In this document: one piece after another, positions 8,050 to 17,898 of the stretch
How the letters are laid out: every line of letters starts with the position of its first letter
Position numbering within the stretch: position 1 is the stretch's first letter
Origin: Hyphomicrobiales bacterium
GTDB taxonomy: Bacteria > Pseudomonadota > Alphaproteobacteria > Rhizobiales > Rhizobiaceae
Length of the DNA stretch: 64,000 nt
Assembly: GCA_900472395.1 (NCBI GenBank)
Contig: UCHV01000008.1
Coordinates: forward strand, 24,892 to 88,891
Direction of reading: 5' to 3'
Made by a program: the position numbers and the translations under genes
The notes under the pieces: model-generated
Told to the model about the DNA's origin: nothing
The model's database searches: none
What the model saw: only the letters and a program-made list of their open reading frames with translations

Positions 8050-9728
8050 AGCCCGAAACGCCCGGTGGCACGGCTGCGCTTTCCAAAGGGCTGACGCTTC
8101 TCGATATGGTGGCTGATGCGCCGGAACCGTTGCGTTTTGCAGAATTGCTGCGCGCATCCGGCCTACCCAAGCCAACTTTTGCCCGTATTTTACGTACGTT
8201 GATTGCATATGGACTGGTTCGGCAGGACGAAGCACGGGGCACCTATGTCCTCGGTCAACGTTTTCTCGAGATGTCCCACAAGGTTTGGGAGAGTTTCGAT
8301 CTTGTTTCGGCCGCAACCCCGGAGCTTGAGCGATTGGCGGCTGAACTTGGCGAGACCGTCGCGCTTTGTCGTCTCGACGGAATGATGGCGCAATATCTCG
8401 CCGAGCGTTCCCCAAACGGGCTTTCGGTGCGCGTCGAGGTGGGTCGTCGAGTGCCGCTGCATTGCACGGCACCGGGGAAGGCGCTTCTTTCCTTCCAGGA
8501 TCCGGCGGTCGGGCGCTCCCTGATCGATCGATTGACCTTGGAGCCGCAGACACCGCAAACCATTACCGGACTCGATGCCCTGCATGCCGATCTGACCTTG
8601 ACACGCGCACGCGGCTATTCGATTTCCTATGAGGAGCATCTCCAGAGTGTGAACTCGGTAGCTGCCCCGGTTATGGGGCGTGATAATACGCCGATTGGTG
8701 TTCTGGTAGCGCTTGGCCCTTCATCGCGCCTCGATGCCTCCAGCATTCACCCCGCCGGACGCGAGCTGATTGCTGCAGCGCGTCGGATCACGGGTGCCGC
8801 CGGCGCCGTTGCAATCAGTTCACGGCCACGTCCACGTACCGCTGTCGGTCGTACTATGGCCGATCTTAGCTGCATATTGCCTTGGGGTGCGCAGTTGGGC
8901 GAAAGCCCCGTCTGGAATGAAGCCGAGAACGCACTGTATTGGGTGGATATCCTGCATCCGGCCGTCCACCGATTCCATCCTGCGAGCGGGCGTAACGAAA
9001 CGGCCGAGACCGGTAAACTCGTTAGCGCCGTCATTCCGGTAACCGATGGGCGGCTGCTTGTCGCCTCGCAAGACGGGATTGAGTGGCTGGATTTTGCTTC
9101 CGGTCGGTTGACGCCATTCGTCAGCCCGGAATCCGGCATCCCCGATAACCGCCTCAACGATGCCAAATGCGGGCCGGATGGGGCCGTCTGGGTTGGCTCG
9201 ATGCGAATAGACGCCTCCAAGCCGACAGGTGCGCTTTATCGCATTGATGCATCCGGAGCTTTCGAGCGCAAGGAAGGCGGGATTGTTGTTTCAAACGGGC
9301 TGGGTTGGAGCCCTGATGGTCAAACCTTCTATTTTGTCGACACGGTGCCGGGTTTCATTCGCGCTTATGACTGCGATCCGCTGACGGGAGCCTTGTCGAC
9401 CGGGCGCGAGTTCGCCCGTATTCCGGTGGCGGATGGTCGCCCGGATGGGCTTGCGGTCGACGCCGAAGGCGGCGTCTGGTGTGCAATCTGGGACGGCTGG
9501 TGTGTGCACCGTTACCTGCCAAACGGCAAGCTCGATCAGGTGATAGAATTGCCGGTGCCACGTCCGACCAGCGTTGCCTTCGGTGGTGACGATCTATCGA
9601 CCCTGTTCATCACCAGCGCGCGCACACGTCTTCCTGCCTCTGCTCTGGCGGATGCCCCTTTGTCTGGCGGTCTGTTTTCCTGCCGTCCCGGTGTCGCCGG
9701 AGCACATATTCCCCTGTTTAAAGGATAA
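8046..9728 (+). CDS. IclR-type regulator fused to an SMP-30/gluconolactonase domain
   Basis: One continuous 560-residue frame joins two families. Residues about 10-75 are an IclR winged helix (TAALSKGLTLLDMVAD to YVLGQRF) and about 80-245 the IclR effector domain. After a basic linker (SSRPRPRTAVGR), residues about 265-545 form an SMP-30 beta-propeller. The propeller metal ligands appear intact: Glu in LGESPVW, Asn in NRLNDAK, Asn in VSNGLGW and Asp in GRPDGLAVD. The start at 8046 follows GGGGAGGGG, and no ribosome-binding site marks a separate lactonase start. It probably regulates this operon and may also hydrolyse a pathway lactone. A lactonase fold used only as a ligand sensor is the alternative. 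Confidence 0.88.
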   Translation: MKPETPGGTAALSKGLTLLDMVADAPEPLRFAELLRASGLPKPTFARILRTLIAYGLVRQDEARGTYVLGQRFLEMSHKVWESFDLVSAATPELERLAAELGETVALCRLDGMMAQYLAERSPNGLSVRVEVGRRVPLHCTAPGKALLSFQDPAVGRSLIDRLTLEPQTPQTITGLDALHADLTLTRARGYSISYEEHLQSVNSVAAPVMGRDNTPIGVLVALGPSSRLDASSIHPAGRELIAAARRITGAAGAVAISSRPRPRTAVGRTMADLSCILPWGAQLGESPVWNEAENALYWVDILHPAVHRFHPASGRNETAETGKLVSAVIPVTDGRLLVASQDGIEWLDFASGRLTPFVSPESGIPDNRLNDAKCGPDGAVWVGSMRIDASKPTGALYRIDASGAFERKEGGIVVSNGLGWSPDGQTFYFVDTVPGFIRAYDCDPLTGALSTGREFARIPVADGRPDGLAVDAEGGVWCAIWDGWCVHRYLPNGKLDQVIELPVPRPTSVAFGGDDLSTLFITSARTRLPASALADAPLSGGLFSCRPGVAGAHIPLFKG

Positions 9729-9731
9729 ACC

Positions 9732-10493
9732 ATGCGTCTTGAAACTGTCTTCGGTCTGAAGGGTCGCACGGCACTCGTCACGGGCTCCAGTCGCGGGATT
9801 GGCGCTGCGATTGCCAAAGGCCTGGCAGGTGCGGGTGCGCATGTCATTCTGCATGGCACAAGCGCTGGTGGTGCTGCTGGAGTGCAGAAGCACATCTCGA
9901 GCATGGGCGGCACTGCGCAGGAGCTGGCCGAAGATCTTTCCGCTCCCGGGGCGGGCCGCGAACTCATCAAGCGCGCCGAAGCGATTGCCCCGGTCGATAT
10001 TCTCGTCATCAATGCCAGCGCTCAGATCAATGCGACACTCGCGGACCTGACGCCAGAGGACCTTGCGTTCCAGTTTTCGGTGAACCTCGGTTCCACGGTG
10101 GACATGCTGCAAACGGCCTTGCCGCTCATGACCGCCCGGAAATGGGGACGTGTGGTGTCGATCGGCTCGGTCAACCAGCTTCACCCAAAAGGCATCGTCA
10201 CCGCTTATGCGGCCACGAAAGCGGCGCAGCACAATCTGATCCAAAGCCAGGCACGCGATTACGCACGCGACAATGTCCTTCTCAACACTCTTGCACCTGG
10301 CCTGATCGATACCGATCGCAATGCTCATCGTCGGGATAGCGACCCAGAAGGCTGGGAAGAGTACGCCCGCACTTTGAACTGGATGGGACGGGCCGGACAG
10401 CCGGACGAAATGGTCGGCGCTGCTATCCTCCTGTCGTCTCAGGCCTGCAGTTTCATGACCGGTGAGACAGTTTTCCTGACCGGGGGGTACTGA
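9732..10493 (+). CDS. SDR-family oxidoreductase
   Basis: A 253-residue classical short-chain dehydrogenase. It has the TGSSRGIG nucleotide-binding motif (17-24), the NAS segment near residue 94, and the catalytic Ser146, Tyr159 and Lys163 (YAATK). It likely interconverts a hydroxyl and a keto group of a pathway intermediate. The gene starts 3 bp after the regulator-lactonase stop, and its own stop overlaps the start of the FAD oxidase (TGATG). Confidence 0.87.
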   Translation: MRLETVFGLKGRTALVTGSSRGIGAAIAKGLAGAGAHVILHGTSAGGAAGVQKHISSMGGTAQELAEDLSAPGAGRELIKRAEAIAPVDILVINASAQINATLADLTPEDLAFQFSVNLGSTVDMLQTALPLMTARKWGRVVSIGSVNQLHPKGIVTAYAATKAAQHNLIQSQARDYARDNVLLNTLAPGLIDTDRNAHRRDSDPEGWEEYARTLNWMGRAGQPDEMVGAAILLSSQACSFMTGETVFLTGGY

Positions 10494-11908
10494 TGGAATT
10501 GCCGGCGCAGCTGAGTTCGCTTCTGCCCGCCGGTACCGTCGTGACTGGTCATGACATGTCTGTCTACCTGGAGGATTGGTGGGGTCGGCAGGTCGGTTCC
10601 GCGCTCTGCGTGGCCCTTCCCAAAACGGCTGAAGAGGTGGCTGCTATCGTGCGGATTTGCGCAGCAGCGAGATGCGGCATCATTCCCCAGGGCGGGCGAA
10701 CCGGGCTGACAGGTGCGGGTGTGCCGGGGGCTGGCGGCAGGCTGCCGGTCATTTTATCCCTGTCGCGAATGCGCAGCATCCGAAAGATCGACGCTGCCAA
10801 CGCTTCCATGGAGGTCGACGCTGGATGTATTCTATCCGAAGTTCAGTCTGCCGCTATTGCAACAGATAGGCTTTTTCCCGTCAGCCTCGGCGCAGAAGGT
10901 TCATGCCAGATCGGGGGCGTTGTCAGCACCAACGCCGGCGGCACCAGTGTATTACGCTACGGAACGACGCGCGAAAACATTCTCGGTCTTGAAGTCGTAT
11001 TGCCGGACGGCACGATCTGGGACGGGATGAAGGCACTTCGCAAGGACAATTCGGGATATGCTTTGCGGCAGATGTTCATCGGCGCGGAAGGGACGCTTGG
11101 CATCATTACGGGCGCAGTGTTGAAGCTCCATCCATTGCCCAAGGCTCATGCAACCGCTTGGGTTGGTGTTGCCGAGCCCGAATTGGCGCTGCGGCTTCTC
11201 AACAGGTTCCAGTCTCGGTGCGGTGAACGGCTTACGACATTCGAGCTGATGAATGCAGAACAGCTTGCAAGCGTTATCACCTATCGAAAGATAGTCGCGT
11301 CGCCGACCGACGCTCCCTGGCATATACTCATCGAACTCGACGATACGTCAGATACACAATTCCTCTTCGAACTTCTGCTCTCGTCATTGGACGCGGCCAT
11401 GGATGCAGGTGAGATTTTGGATGCCGTCATCGCGCAGAACGGCATGCAGCGCAATAATTTCTGGGCGCTGCGACATGGCACGGCTGATGCCAACCGCAAT
11501 ATCGGGCATCTGCTGCCCGCCGACATCTCCGTCCCCGTGTCAGCTGTCCCTAAGTTTCTGAACACCGCGTCTGCTGCAATCCTTAAACGTTTTCCAGAGG
11601 CTCAACTCGTGGTCGTTAGCCATATGGGAGATGGCAACGTGCATTTCGGAGTGAGATTCAGCCGGAGGGTATGGGGTCGTCAGGATGATCCGGCCGGCAC
11701 AGTGGTTGCCGTCCGCACCGTCGTGAACGATTGCGCGGATGCTCTGGGCGGCAGCTTCAGCGCAGAACATGGCGTCGGTCGCAGGTTAATCGAGGAATTG
11801 AGAGCGCGCGCCGGCCACGTTGGCTACCAGGCAATGCAGCGACTGAAAGACGCATTCGATCCGTACGGCATAATGAACCCGGGTTGTGTCTTGAGTTGCC
11901 AAGACTAA
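10493..11908 (+). CDS. FAD-linked oxidase, GlcD/D-lactate dehydrogenase type
   Basis: This 471-residue protein has an N-terminal PCMH-type FAD-binding domain (IIPQGGRTGLTG and IGGVVSTNAGGTSVLRYG are typical). A C-terminal FAD-oxidase cap ends in the conserved HGVGRR segment. Relatives oxidise 2-hydroxy acids such as glycolate or D-lactate, the sort of product an aldolase can release. It is the last gene of the operon; about 300 bp without a gene follow. Substrate assignment is inferred from context only. Confidence 0.88.
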   Translation: MELPAQLSSLLPAGTVVTGHDMSVYLEDWWGRQVGSALCVALPKTAEEVAAIVRICAAARCGIIPQGGRTGLTGAGVPGAGGRLPVILSLSRMRSIRKIDAANASMEVDAGCILSEVQSAAIATDRLFPVSLGAEGSCQIGGVVSTNAGGTSVLRYGTTRENILGLEVVLPDGTIWDGMKALRKDNSGYALRQMFIGAEGTLGIITGAVLKLHPLPKAHATAWVGVAEPELALRLLNRFQSRCGERLTTFELMNAEQLASVITYRKIVASPTDAPWHILIELDDTSDTQFLFELLLSSLDAAMDAGEILDAVIAQNGMQRNNFWALRHGTADANRNIGHLLPADISVPVSAVPKFLNTASAAILKRFPEAQLVVVSHMGDGNVHFGVRFSRRVWGRQDDPAGTVVAVRTVVNDCADALGGSFSAEHGVGRRLIEELRARAGHVGYQAMQRLKDAFDPYGIMNPGCVLSCQD

Positions 11909-12208
11909 CTTGCATCGGGAAATGACAGACGAGATAGCAAGTGAGCGGTTACATGACCAGATCGGTTCGCCGCGTGAGCCTACAATCCTGCGAGTAGTAT
12001 CCGAATGGCGTCGCAGATGGACTGAACGGCTGGAACAAGCTGGCTTCCCGCAGCTTTGTTCACCGGGCCGCGGCCAATCGGATTCAACCGCCGCAGGAAG
12101 GCGCATTCCGATTTCAAGGGCAAATGTGATCGATCGCTGCTCGAGATCATAACCCTGTGGTAGGGCTTTGGGTCGCCACGCGACCAAGCCTTTAACGAGG
12201 AGAGTGGG
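11909..12208. other. Intergenic gap before paoA
   Basis: No convincing coding region lies between the FAD oxidase and paoA. The only structure I see is the hairpin at 12164-12190. This stretch probably holds the end of the sugar operon transcript and the pao promoter. Confidence 0.5.
12164..12190 (+). terminator. Hairpin just upstream of paoA
   Basis: GGTCGC-CAC-GCGACC is a perfect stem (12171-12185), extended by GGCTT/AAGCC on either side with a two-base bulge and followed by TTTAA. It lies 18 bp before the paoA ATG. It may terminate the upstream transcript or act as a 5' UTR or operator element of the pao operon. Confidence 0.4.
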
Positions 12209-12847
12209 ATGCCGACACCAATCCAATTGGAACTTTCCCGGCGAAAACTTCTTGTGTCATCGGCCGCTACGGTAGCGGTCGCCGGAGCCGCAAAGGATGT
12301 TCGAGCGGCAGACATAAGGGGAAAAGCGTTGCAAAACACCACAGCGGTCGCTCTCGAGGTGAATGGCGAAACGCAGCATCTCGTGCTCGATAACCGAACG
12401 ACCTTGCTCGATGCCTTGCGTGAACACCTGCATCTGACGGGTACGAAGAAAGGCTGCGATCATGGTCAATGCGGAGCCTGTACCGTGATCGTTGATGGTC
12501 GCCGTATCAATTCCTGTCTGTCGCTTGCAGTGATGCACGAGGGCAGCAAGATCCAGACGATCGAAGGCCTCGGGCAACCAGGCAATCTTCACCCGATGCA
12601 GGCCGCGTTTGTGAAGCACGACGGTTTCCAATGCGGCTACTGCACACCGGGACAGATCTGTTCCTCCGTGGCGGTGCTCGAGGAGATAAAAGCGAACATC
12701 CCGAGCCACGTCACCGCAAACCTCACCGAGCAGGCAGCCATTACGTCAGCTGAAATCCGCGAGCGCATGAGCGGCAACATCTGTCGATGCGGCGCCTACT
12801 CCAACATTATTGACGCCATCATCGAAATCGCGGGAGTGCCGGCATGA
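12209..12847 (+). CDS. paoA: Periplasmic aldehyde oxidoreductase, [2Fe-2S] subunit
   Basis: A 212-residue small subunit of the xanthine-oxidase family. A twin-arginine signal (SRRKLLV plus hydrophobic stretch) marks Tat export of the folded enzyme. The plant-type [2Fe-2S] cysteines are Cys83, 88, 91 and 103; the second cluster uses Cys142, 145, 192 and 194. It passes electrons from the molybdenum centre toward FAD in PaoB. The order paoA-paoB-paoC-paoD with 4-5 bp overlaps or gaps matches the E. coli paoABCD operon. Confidence 0.93.
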   Translation: MPTPIQLELSRRKLLVSSAATVAVAGAAKDVRAADIRGKALQNTTAVALEVNGETQHLVLDNRTTLLDALREHLHLTGTKKGCDHGQCGACTVIVDGRRINSCLSLAVMHEGSKIQTIEGLGQPGNLHPMQAAFVKHDGFQCGYCTPGQICSSVAVLEEIKANIPSHVTANLTEQAAITSAEIRERMSGNICRCGAYSNIIDAIIEIAGVPA

Positions 12848-13794
12848 AAGCGTTTTCCTATGAACGAGCGTCCACCGTCGAGGGTGCCGCGAAAGCCGCG
12901 GCCCAGACCCCCAATGCAAAATTCATCGCCGGTGGAACGAACCTTCTCGACCTGATGAAACTGGAGATCGAAACTCCGTCGCATCTCATTGACGTCAACG
13001 GTCTCGGGTTAGACACGATCGAAAAGACGGCTGAAGGTGGAATTCGTATCGGCGCTCTCGTCCGCAACACCGATCTTGCCGCAGACAACTCAGTTCGTCG
13101 CGACTACGGACTTCTGTCCCGCGCGCTGGTCGCTGGCGCATCGGGTCAGTTGCGCAACAGGGCGACGACGGCAGGCAACCTCCTGCAGCGCACCCGCTGT
13201 CCCTACTTCTATGATTCCAACCAGCCCTGCAACAAGCGTCAGCCGGGCACTGGCTGTTCCGCGATCGGTGGCGTGACCCGTCAGTTGGGCGTGGTCGGCG
13301 TAAGTGACGCCTGCATTGCCACCCACCCCAGCGACATGGCCGTGGCGATGCGCGCACTCGATGCAGTCATTGAAACCATCAAGCCGGACGGAGCAAAACG
13401 CGCAATCCCGATTGCCGACTTTCATCGCCTTCCGGGTGATACGCCGCATATCGAGACAGCGCTGGACCACGGTGAACTGATTACAAGCGTCGTCCTGCCG
13501 GCGCCAATCGGCGGCAAGCACATTTACCGCAAAACCCGTGACCGGGCGTCCTATGCTTTTGCACTGGTGTCTGTTGCAGCCGTCATCCAGGCTGACGGCC
13601 GAGGAAAAGTCGCGGTCGGCGGTGTTGCCCCCAAGCCCTGGCGCGCTGAGGCTGCTGAAGACGAACTGCGAAAAGGGGCTCACGCCCTGGCATCAGCGCT
13701 TCTGGCTGATGCACGTCCGACCCAGCAAAACGACTTCAAGATCAGCCTGACAGAACGCACGCTCAGCGCTGTCCTGGCAGAAGCGAGAGGATAG
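12844..13794 (+). CDS. paoB: Periplasmic aldehyde oxidoreductase, FAD subunit
   Basis: A 316-residue FAD-binding subunit ([26 protein letters not shown]). A cysteine-rich loop carrying Cys119, Cys129 and Cys138 is present. In E. coli PaoB the corresponding loop holds an extra [4Fe-4S] cluster and distinguishes Pao from ordinary xanthine dehydrogenases. It has no signal peptide and would be co-exported with PaoA. Its start overlaps the paoA stop by 4 bp. Confidence 0.92.
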   Translation: MKAFSYERASTVEGAAKAAAQTPNAKFIAGGTNLLDLMKLEIETPSHLIDVNGLGLDTIEKTAEGGIRIGALVRNTDLAADNSVRRDYGLLSRALVAGASGQLRNRATTAGNLLQRTRCPYFYDSNQPCNKRQPGTGCSAIGGVTRQLGVVGVSDACIATHPSDMAVAMRALDAVIETIKPDGAKRAIPIADFHRLPGDTPHIETALDHGELITSVVLPAPIGGKHIYRKTRDRASYAFALVSVAAVIQADGRGKVAVGGVAPKPWRAEAAEDELRKGAHALASALLADARPTQQNDFKISLTERTLSAVLAEARG

Positions 13795-13798
13795 GCCC

Positions 13799-15997
13799 AT
13801 GCAGTTCGACACACCAGCAACGAGCAATCCGATCGACCAGCTCAAGGTCGTCGGCAAGCCCATCCACCGCATCGATGGCGAGCTGAAAACCACGGGCCGT
13901 GCCATGTATGCTTATGAATGGTATGATCCCGCCGTGCGCTATGCCTACGGCTATCCTGTGGGCGCTGCCATCGCCAAGGGACATGTCATTTTCATCGACA
14001 GCGCAGCTGCCAAGACAGCGCCGGGCGTTCTCGGTGTCGTCACCACGCTCGACGTCGGCGATCTGGAGAAGGGCAAGCTAAACACTGCCAAACTGTTCGG
14101 TGGCAGCGAGATCCAGCATTATCATCAGGCTATCGCCGTCGTGGTTGCCGAAACCTTCGAGCAGGCGTGTGCAGCGGCGGCCCTGATCAAAGTCGAGTAT
14201 GCGGCCGAAAAAGGTGCGTTCGATCTCAGGGCCGAAATGACCCATGCCAGGACGCCGGATCCTTCCACTGAACCTGACAGTTCTGCCGGTGATTTCCAGG
14301 CAGCTTTCGATACCGCGGCCGTGACGCTCGATGCCGAATACTCGACGCCGGATCAGTCGCATTCCATGATGGAGCCGCATGCTTCAATCGCCGCATGGGA
14401 TGGTGACAAGGTGACGGTCTGGACGTCTAGTCAGATGATTGACTGGTGGCGGACCGATCTCGCAACAACGCTTGGTATCGACAAGGAGCACGTGCACCTG
14501 ATGTCGCCCTTTATCGGTGGCGGTTTCGGCGGTAAGCTTTTCCTGCGTGCTGACGCCGTGCTCGCCGCCCTTGCAGCAAAGGCAATCGGACGACCGGTCA
14601 AAGTAGCGCTCCCGCGTCCGATGATCCCGAACAATACGACCCACCGTCCCGCAACGATCCAGCGGATCCGCATCGGCGCAGAGCATGATGGCAAGATCAC
14701 CGCCATTGCTCATGAAAGTTGGTCAGGCGATCTGCCGGGTGGCGGGCCGGAGACTGCTGTCATGCAAACACGCCTTCTGTATGCTGGCGAAAATCGCATG
14801 ACGGCGATGAAGCTTGCGACGCTCGATTTGCCCGAGGGCAATGCGATGAGAGCCCCGGGCGAGGCGCCTGGTCTGATGGCGCTCGAAATCGCCATAGACG
14901 AGATGTCGGAAAAGCTCGGGATCGATCCGATCGAGTTCCGCATCAAGAACGATACGCAAGTGGACCCGGAAAACCCGGAGCGACCGTTTTCCCATCGCGA
15001 TCTTGTCGGCTGTCTAACGCTCGGTGCTGAAAAATTCGGTTGGGCTGAACGCGCCCGCCCGGGCGCACGGCGCCAGGGTAACTGGTTGGTCGGTATTGGT
15101 GTTGCCGCGGCCTTCCGCAACAATCTCGTCATGCCGTCCGGCGCACGTGTGAAGCTTGACCGAGATGGTGTCGTAACGGTCGAAACGGATATGACGGACA
15201 TCGGTACCGGCAGTTACACGATCATCGCGCAGACGGCGGCAGAGATGATGGGGGTGGGTATGGACAAGGTTGCGGTACAGCTGGGTGACTCCCGCTTTCC
15301 GGTCTCGGCTGGATCGGGTGGTCAGTTCGGAGCGAATTCGGCCACATCGGGCGTCTATGCAGCATGCGTCAAGCTGCGTGAGGCTGTCTCCAGCAAGCTG
15401 GGGTTCAATTCAGCGGACGTCGTCTTCGAAAACGGCGATGTTCGATCTGGCAACCGCATCGTCCCGCTTGCCGAAGCAGCTGGGGAAGATGGCCTTGTCG
15501 GCGAGGATACGATGGAGTGGGGCGATCTCACCAAGACGCATCAGCAATCGACGTTCGGCGCGCACTTTGTCGAGGTCGGCGTTGATATTGCAACGGGTGA
15601 AACGCGTATTCGCCGGATGCTTGCGGTCTGTGCGGCAGGCCGCATCCTCAATCCGATCACGGCCCGCAGCCAGGTCATCGGTGCTATGACTATGGGCGCC
15701 GGTGGCGCGCTGTCGGAGGAGCTTGCTGTCGACACGCGCCATGGATTTTTCGTCAACCACGATCTCGCCGGTTACGAAGTGCCTGTCCATGCGGACATTC
15801 CTCATCAGGAAGTCATTTTCATGGACGAGACCGACCCATACTCGTCACCGATGAAGGCTAAAGGTGTCGGCGAACTCGGCCTTTGCGGTGTTTCGGCCGC
15901 GATTGCCAATGCGATCTACAATGCGACGGGCGTGCGCGTTCGACATTACCCGATCACGCTTGACAAGCTGATCGGCGACTTGCCGGACGTTGCCTGA
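13799..15997 (+). CDS. paoC: Periplasmic aldehyde oxidoreductase, molybdenum subunit
   Basis: The 732-residue catalytic subunit of the xanthine-oxidase family. GGGFGGKLF and MRAPGEAPG bind the molybdopterin. Glu692 in GVGELGLCGVS is the expected catalytic base at the Mo centre and falls at the same number as in E. coli PaoC. Such enzymes oxidise a broad range of aldehydes to acids, which detoxifies them, and use molybdopterin cytosine dinucleotide. It is encoded 4 bp after paoB and followed by the maturation factor. Confidence 0.93.
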   Translation: MQFDTPATSNPIDQLKVVGKPIHRIDGELKTTGRAMYAYEWYDPAVRYAYGYPVGAAIAKGHVIFIDSAAAKTAPGVLGVVTTLDVGDLEKGKLNTAKLFGGSEIQHYHQAIAVVVAETFEQACAAAALIKVEYAAEKGAFDLRAEMTHARTPDPSTEPDSSAGDFQAAFDTAAVTLDAEYSTPDQSHSMMEPHASIAAWDGDKVTVWTSSQMIDWWRTDLATTLGIDKEHVHLMSPFIGGGFGGKLFLRADAVLAALAAKAIGRPVKVALPRPMIPNNTTHRPATIQRIRIGAEHDGKITAIAHESWSGDLPGGGPETAVMQTRLLYAGENRMTAMKLATLDLPEGNAMRAPGEAPGLMALEIAIDEMSEKLGIDPIEFRIKNDTQVDPENPERPFSHRDLVGCLTLGAEKFGWAERARPGARRQGNWLVGIGVAAAFRNNLVMPSGARVKLDRDGVVTVETDMTDIGTGSYTIIAQTAAEMMGVGMDKVAVQLGDSRFPVSAGSGGQFGANSATSGVYAACVKLREAVSSKLGFNSADVVFENGDVRSGNRIVPLAEAAGEDGLVGEDTMEWGDLTKTHQQSTFGAHFVEVGVDIATGETRIRRMLAVCAAGRILNPITARSQVIGAMTMGAGGALSEELAVDTRHGFFVNHDLAGYEVPVHADIPHQEVIFMDETDPYSSPMKAKGVGELGLCGVSAAIANAIYNATGVRVRHYPITLDKLIGDLPDVA

Positions 15998-16036
15998 TCA
16001 GAGGCGGTGTCCACCGCCCTTTCCCGAGGAACCAAC

Positions 16037-16960
16037 TTGAGCGACACCTCGATCACAACGATACCGGACCCCGTGCGGGCAAGCTCGGTGGATAACCCCG
16101 CTGATATCCTCGGCTTTGCGATCGAGGCCATGCAGCAGGGCGGCGCTGCCCTCGCAACGCTCGTCGAAATACGGGGCGGGGCCGCGCGTGCTCTGGGTGC
16201 TCATGTTGCCGTTGCGTCCGATGGCCGGTTCTGCGGTTATGTCTCAGGCGGATGTGTTGAAGCGGCCGTTACAGCCGAAGCTTTGCAAGCCATTGCGCAA
16301 GGCCGGGACCGGAGTGTCAAGTTCGGCGAGGGGTCCCCATTTTTTGATATCGCCTTGCCCTGCGGCGGAGGCATTACTGTCGCCATTCATGTTCTGCGTG
16401 ACACAGCCGTGTTGAAACAGGCATTGCGCGATCTAGCCAGGCGCCAGTCAGTGGCTTTGGCGTATAGGCCAGAGAGCCAAAGCCTTTTGCGTCTTGAAAA
16501 AGTTCCATTGCGATCAGGGCGGCGCGACACGGAGTTTGTGACTGTCTATCGCCCTGTTACCCGCGTCTTGATTTCCGGCCAAACGGGTGAGGCTGAGGCT
16601 GTCAGGCGACTGGCTCAGGCATCAGGTTATGACGTAGAGGTCGTCGCCGCGCATTCGGTGTTGCCCGCTGAGGTTGTCGACGCATTTACGGCGGTGGTGT
16701 TCCTGCATCACGACCTGGATCTTGAGGACGACGTCATGGAAAAAGCGCTCGCGTCTCCAGCGTTTTACATCGGTGCCCTCGGAAGTACCCGGACGCACCG
16801 CCGACGCATCGATCGCCTTAAATCAATCGGGACTCCGTCGGAGACGTTTGAACGTATCAAAGCGCCAATCGGCTTGTTCGGCCCGACGCGAGATTCAACG
16901 TCTCTTGCACTTTCGGTCCTTGCCGACATCGCGGCCACCAGGTTGGGGACGTTCGGTTGA
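16037..16960 (+). CDS. paoD: XdhC/PaoD-type molybdenum cofactor maturation factor
   Basis: An XdhC-family protein with N-terminal XdhC/CoxI (GGAARALGAHVA, YVSGGCVEAAV) and C-terminal Rossmann domain (GALGSTRTHRRR). It is a cytoplasmic chaperone that stabilises, sulfurates and inserts the Mo cofactor and is not part of the final enzyme. A GTG at 16007 would extend it by 10 residues, but its spacing is poor. The TTG at 16037 follows CGAGGAACC at a normal distance, so I chose it (307 residues). The role is strongly supported by position after paoC. Confidence 0.85.
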   Translation: MSDTSITTIPDPVRASSVDNPADILGFAIEAMQQGGAALATLVEIRGGAARALGAHVAVASDGRFCGYVSGGCVEAAVTAEALQAIAQGRDRSVKFGEGSPFFDIALPCGGGITVAIHVLRDTAVLKQALRDLARRQSVALAYRPESQSLLRLEKVPLRSGRRDTEFVTVYRPVTRVLISGQTGEAEAVRRLAQASGYDVEVVAAHSVLPAEVVDAFTAVVFLHHDLDLEDDVMEKALASPAFYIGALGSTRTHRRRIDRLKSIGTPSETFERIKAPIGLFGPTRDSTSLALSVLADIAATRLGTFG

Positions 16961-17283
16961 GCGTCGCGCTGTTGGAAGGGTAGTGGTCATCCAGCCCCCA
17001 AAACAGGTCATCAGCCGGCAATCGAGGTGGCCCGAAACGGGTGGCCGTCTGGCCTCCGATCCCCGATGATCACGAATATCTGCCGAAGTCGCAACTGCGT
17101 TTGACTGGCCTGCCTTGGCATGGTCCACATGTGCCTCGGCCAAGACAACCGCGGCGCTATGTGTTAAGTTTTGCGCCCCAGCATGGATCCGGCCGGCCTT
17201 GCACCTGCGATCGGTGAGCCATTCATTCGCGAGCAGACAGGCTCCAGCATATGATCGCGACGGGTCGCTCAGGAGGAGCCTCA
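16961..17283. other. Intergenic gap between paoD and the cytidylyltransferase gene
   Basis: I see no supported gene, repeat or clear terminator in these 323 bp. A local promoter for the gene at 17284 is possible but not identifiable. Confidence 0.4.
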
Positions 17284-17898
17284 ATGAAGACAATCAAAGG
17301 TTTGCTCCTGGCCGCGGGCCGATCGAGCCGGATGACCGCAGGTCATCACAAACTTCTAGCCGAATTCGGTGGCGTCCCACTGGTGCGACGGTCGGCAGAA
17401 ACGATGCTCCGCTCGAACTTGGAATCTGTCACAGTCGTGACCGGACACCGATCGTTGGAGATCGAGGCGGCACTGCGCGGTCTCCCGCTCATTACGACTT
17501 TCAATCAGGTGTTCTTTCAGGGAATGGGCACTTCACTCGCGTGCGGCTTCAAACACAAATCTCTTGCGAGTCCTGACGGTGTGCTTGTCATGCTGGCCGA
17601 CATGCCGGGTATCACGAGCGCGCATATAAACGAGCTTCTGGTAGCATTTCAATCCGGCGAAGGAATGGTCGTACGGGGCTCGGATGGGGGAAAGCCCGGT
17701 CACCCGGTCATCCTGCCGTCTGCGTTGTACCCTCACATGCGTCAACTGGATGGTGACGAGGGGGCTAAGGTTGTGCTTCAGCGTCGGTTGGTTCCCGTTC
17801 ATGTGGTAGATATCGGACCTGCCGCCCTGAAAGATGTAGATACAAATGATGAAGTATTATCCGCGGCGGGAAGGCTCGGCAACAAAGTGGGTTCCTAG
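17284..17898 (+). CDS. mocA: MocA-like molybdenum cofactor cytidylyltransferase
   Basis: A 204-residue MobA/MocA-type nucleotidyltransferase with the signature LLLAAGRSSRM (6-16) and the metal-binding MLADMPG segment. MocA joins CTP to molybdopterin to make the cytosine dinucleotide cofactor used by PaoC-type enzymes. Placement just after paoABCD supports this over the GTP-using MobA. The start at 17284 follows AGGAGGAGCCTCA; the upstream in-frame ATG at 17251 has no such site. A weak hairpin terminator follows at 17980. Confidence 0.82.
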   Translation: MKTIKGLLLAAGRSSRMTAGHHKLLAEFGGVPLVRRSAETMLRSNLESVTVVTGHRSLEIEAALRGLPLITTFNQVFFQGMGTSLACGFKHKSLASPDGVLVMLADMPGITSAHINELLVAFQSGEGMVVRGSDGGKPGHPVILPSALYPHMRQLDGDEGAKVVLQRRLVPVHVVDIGPAALKDVDTNDEVLSAAGRLGNKVGS

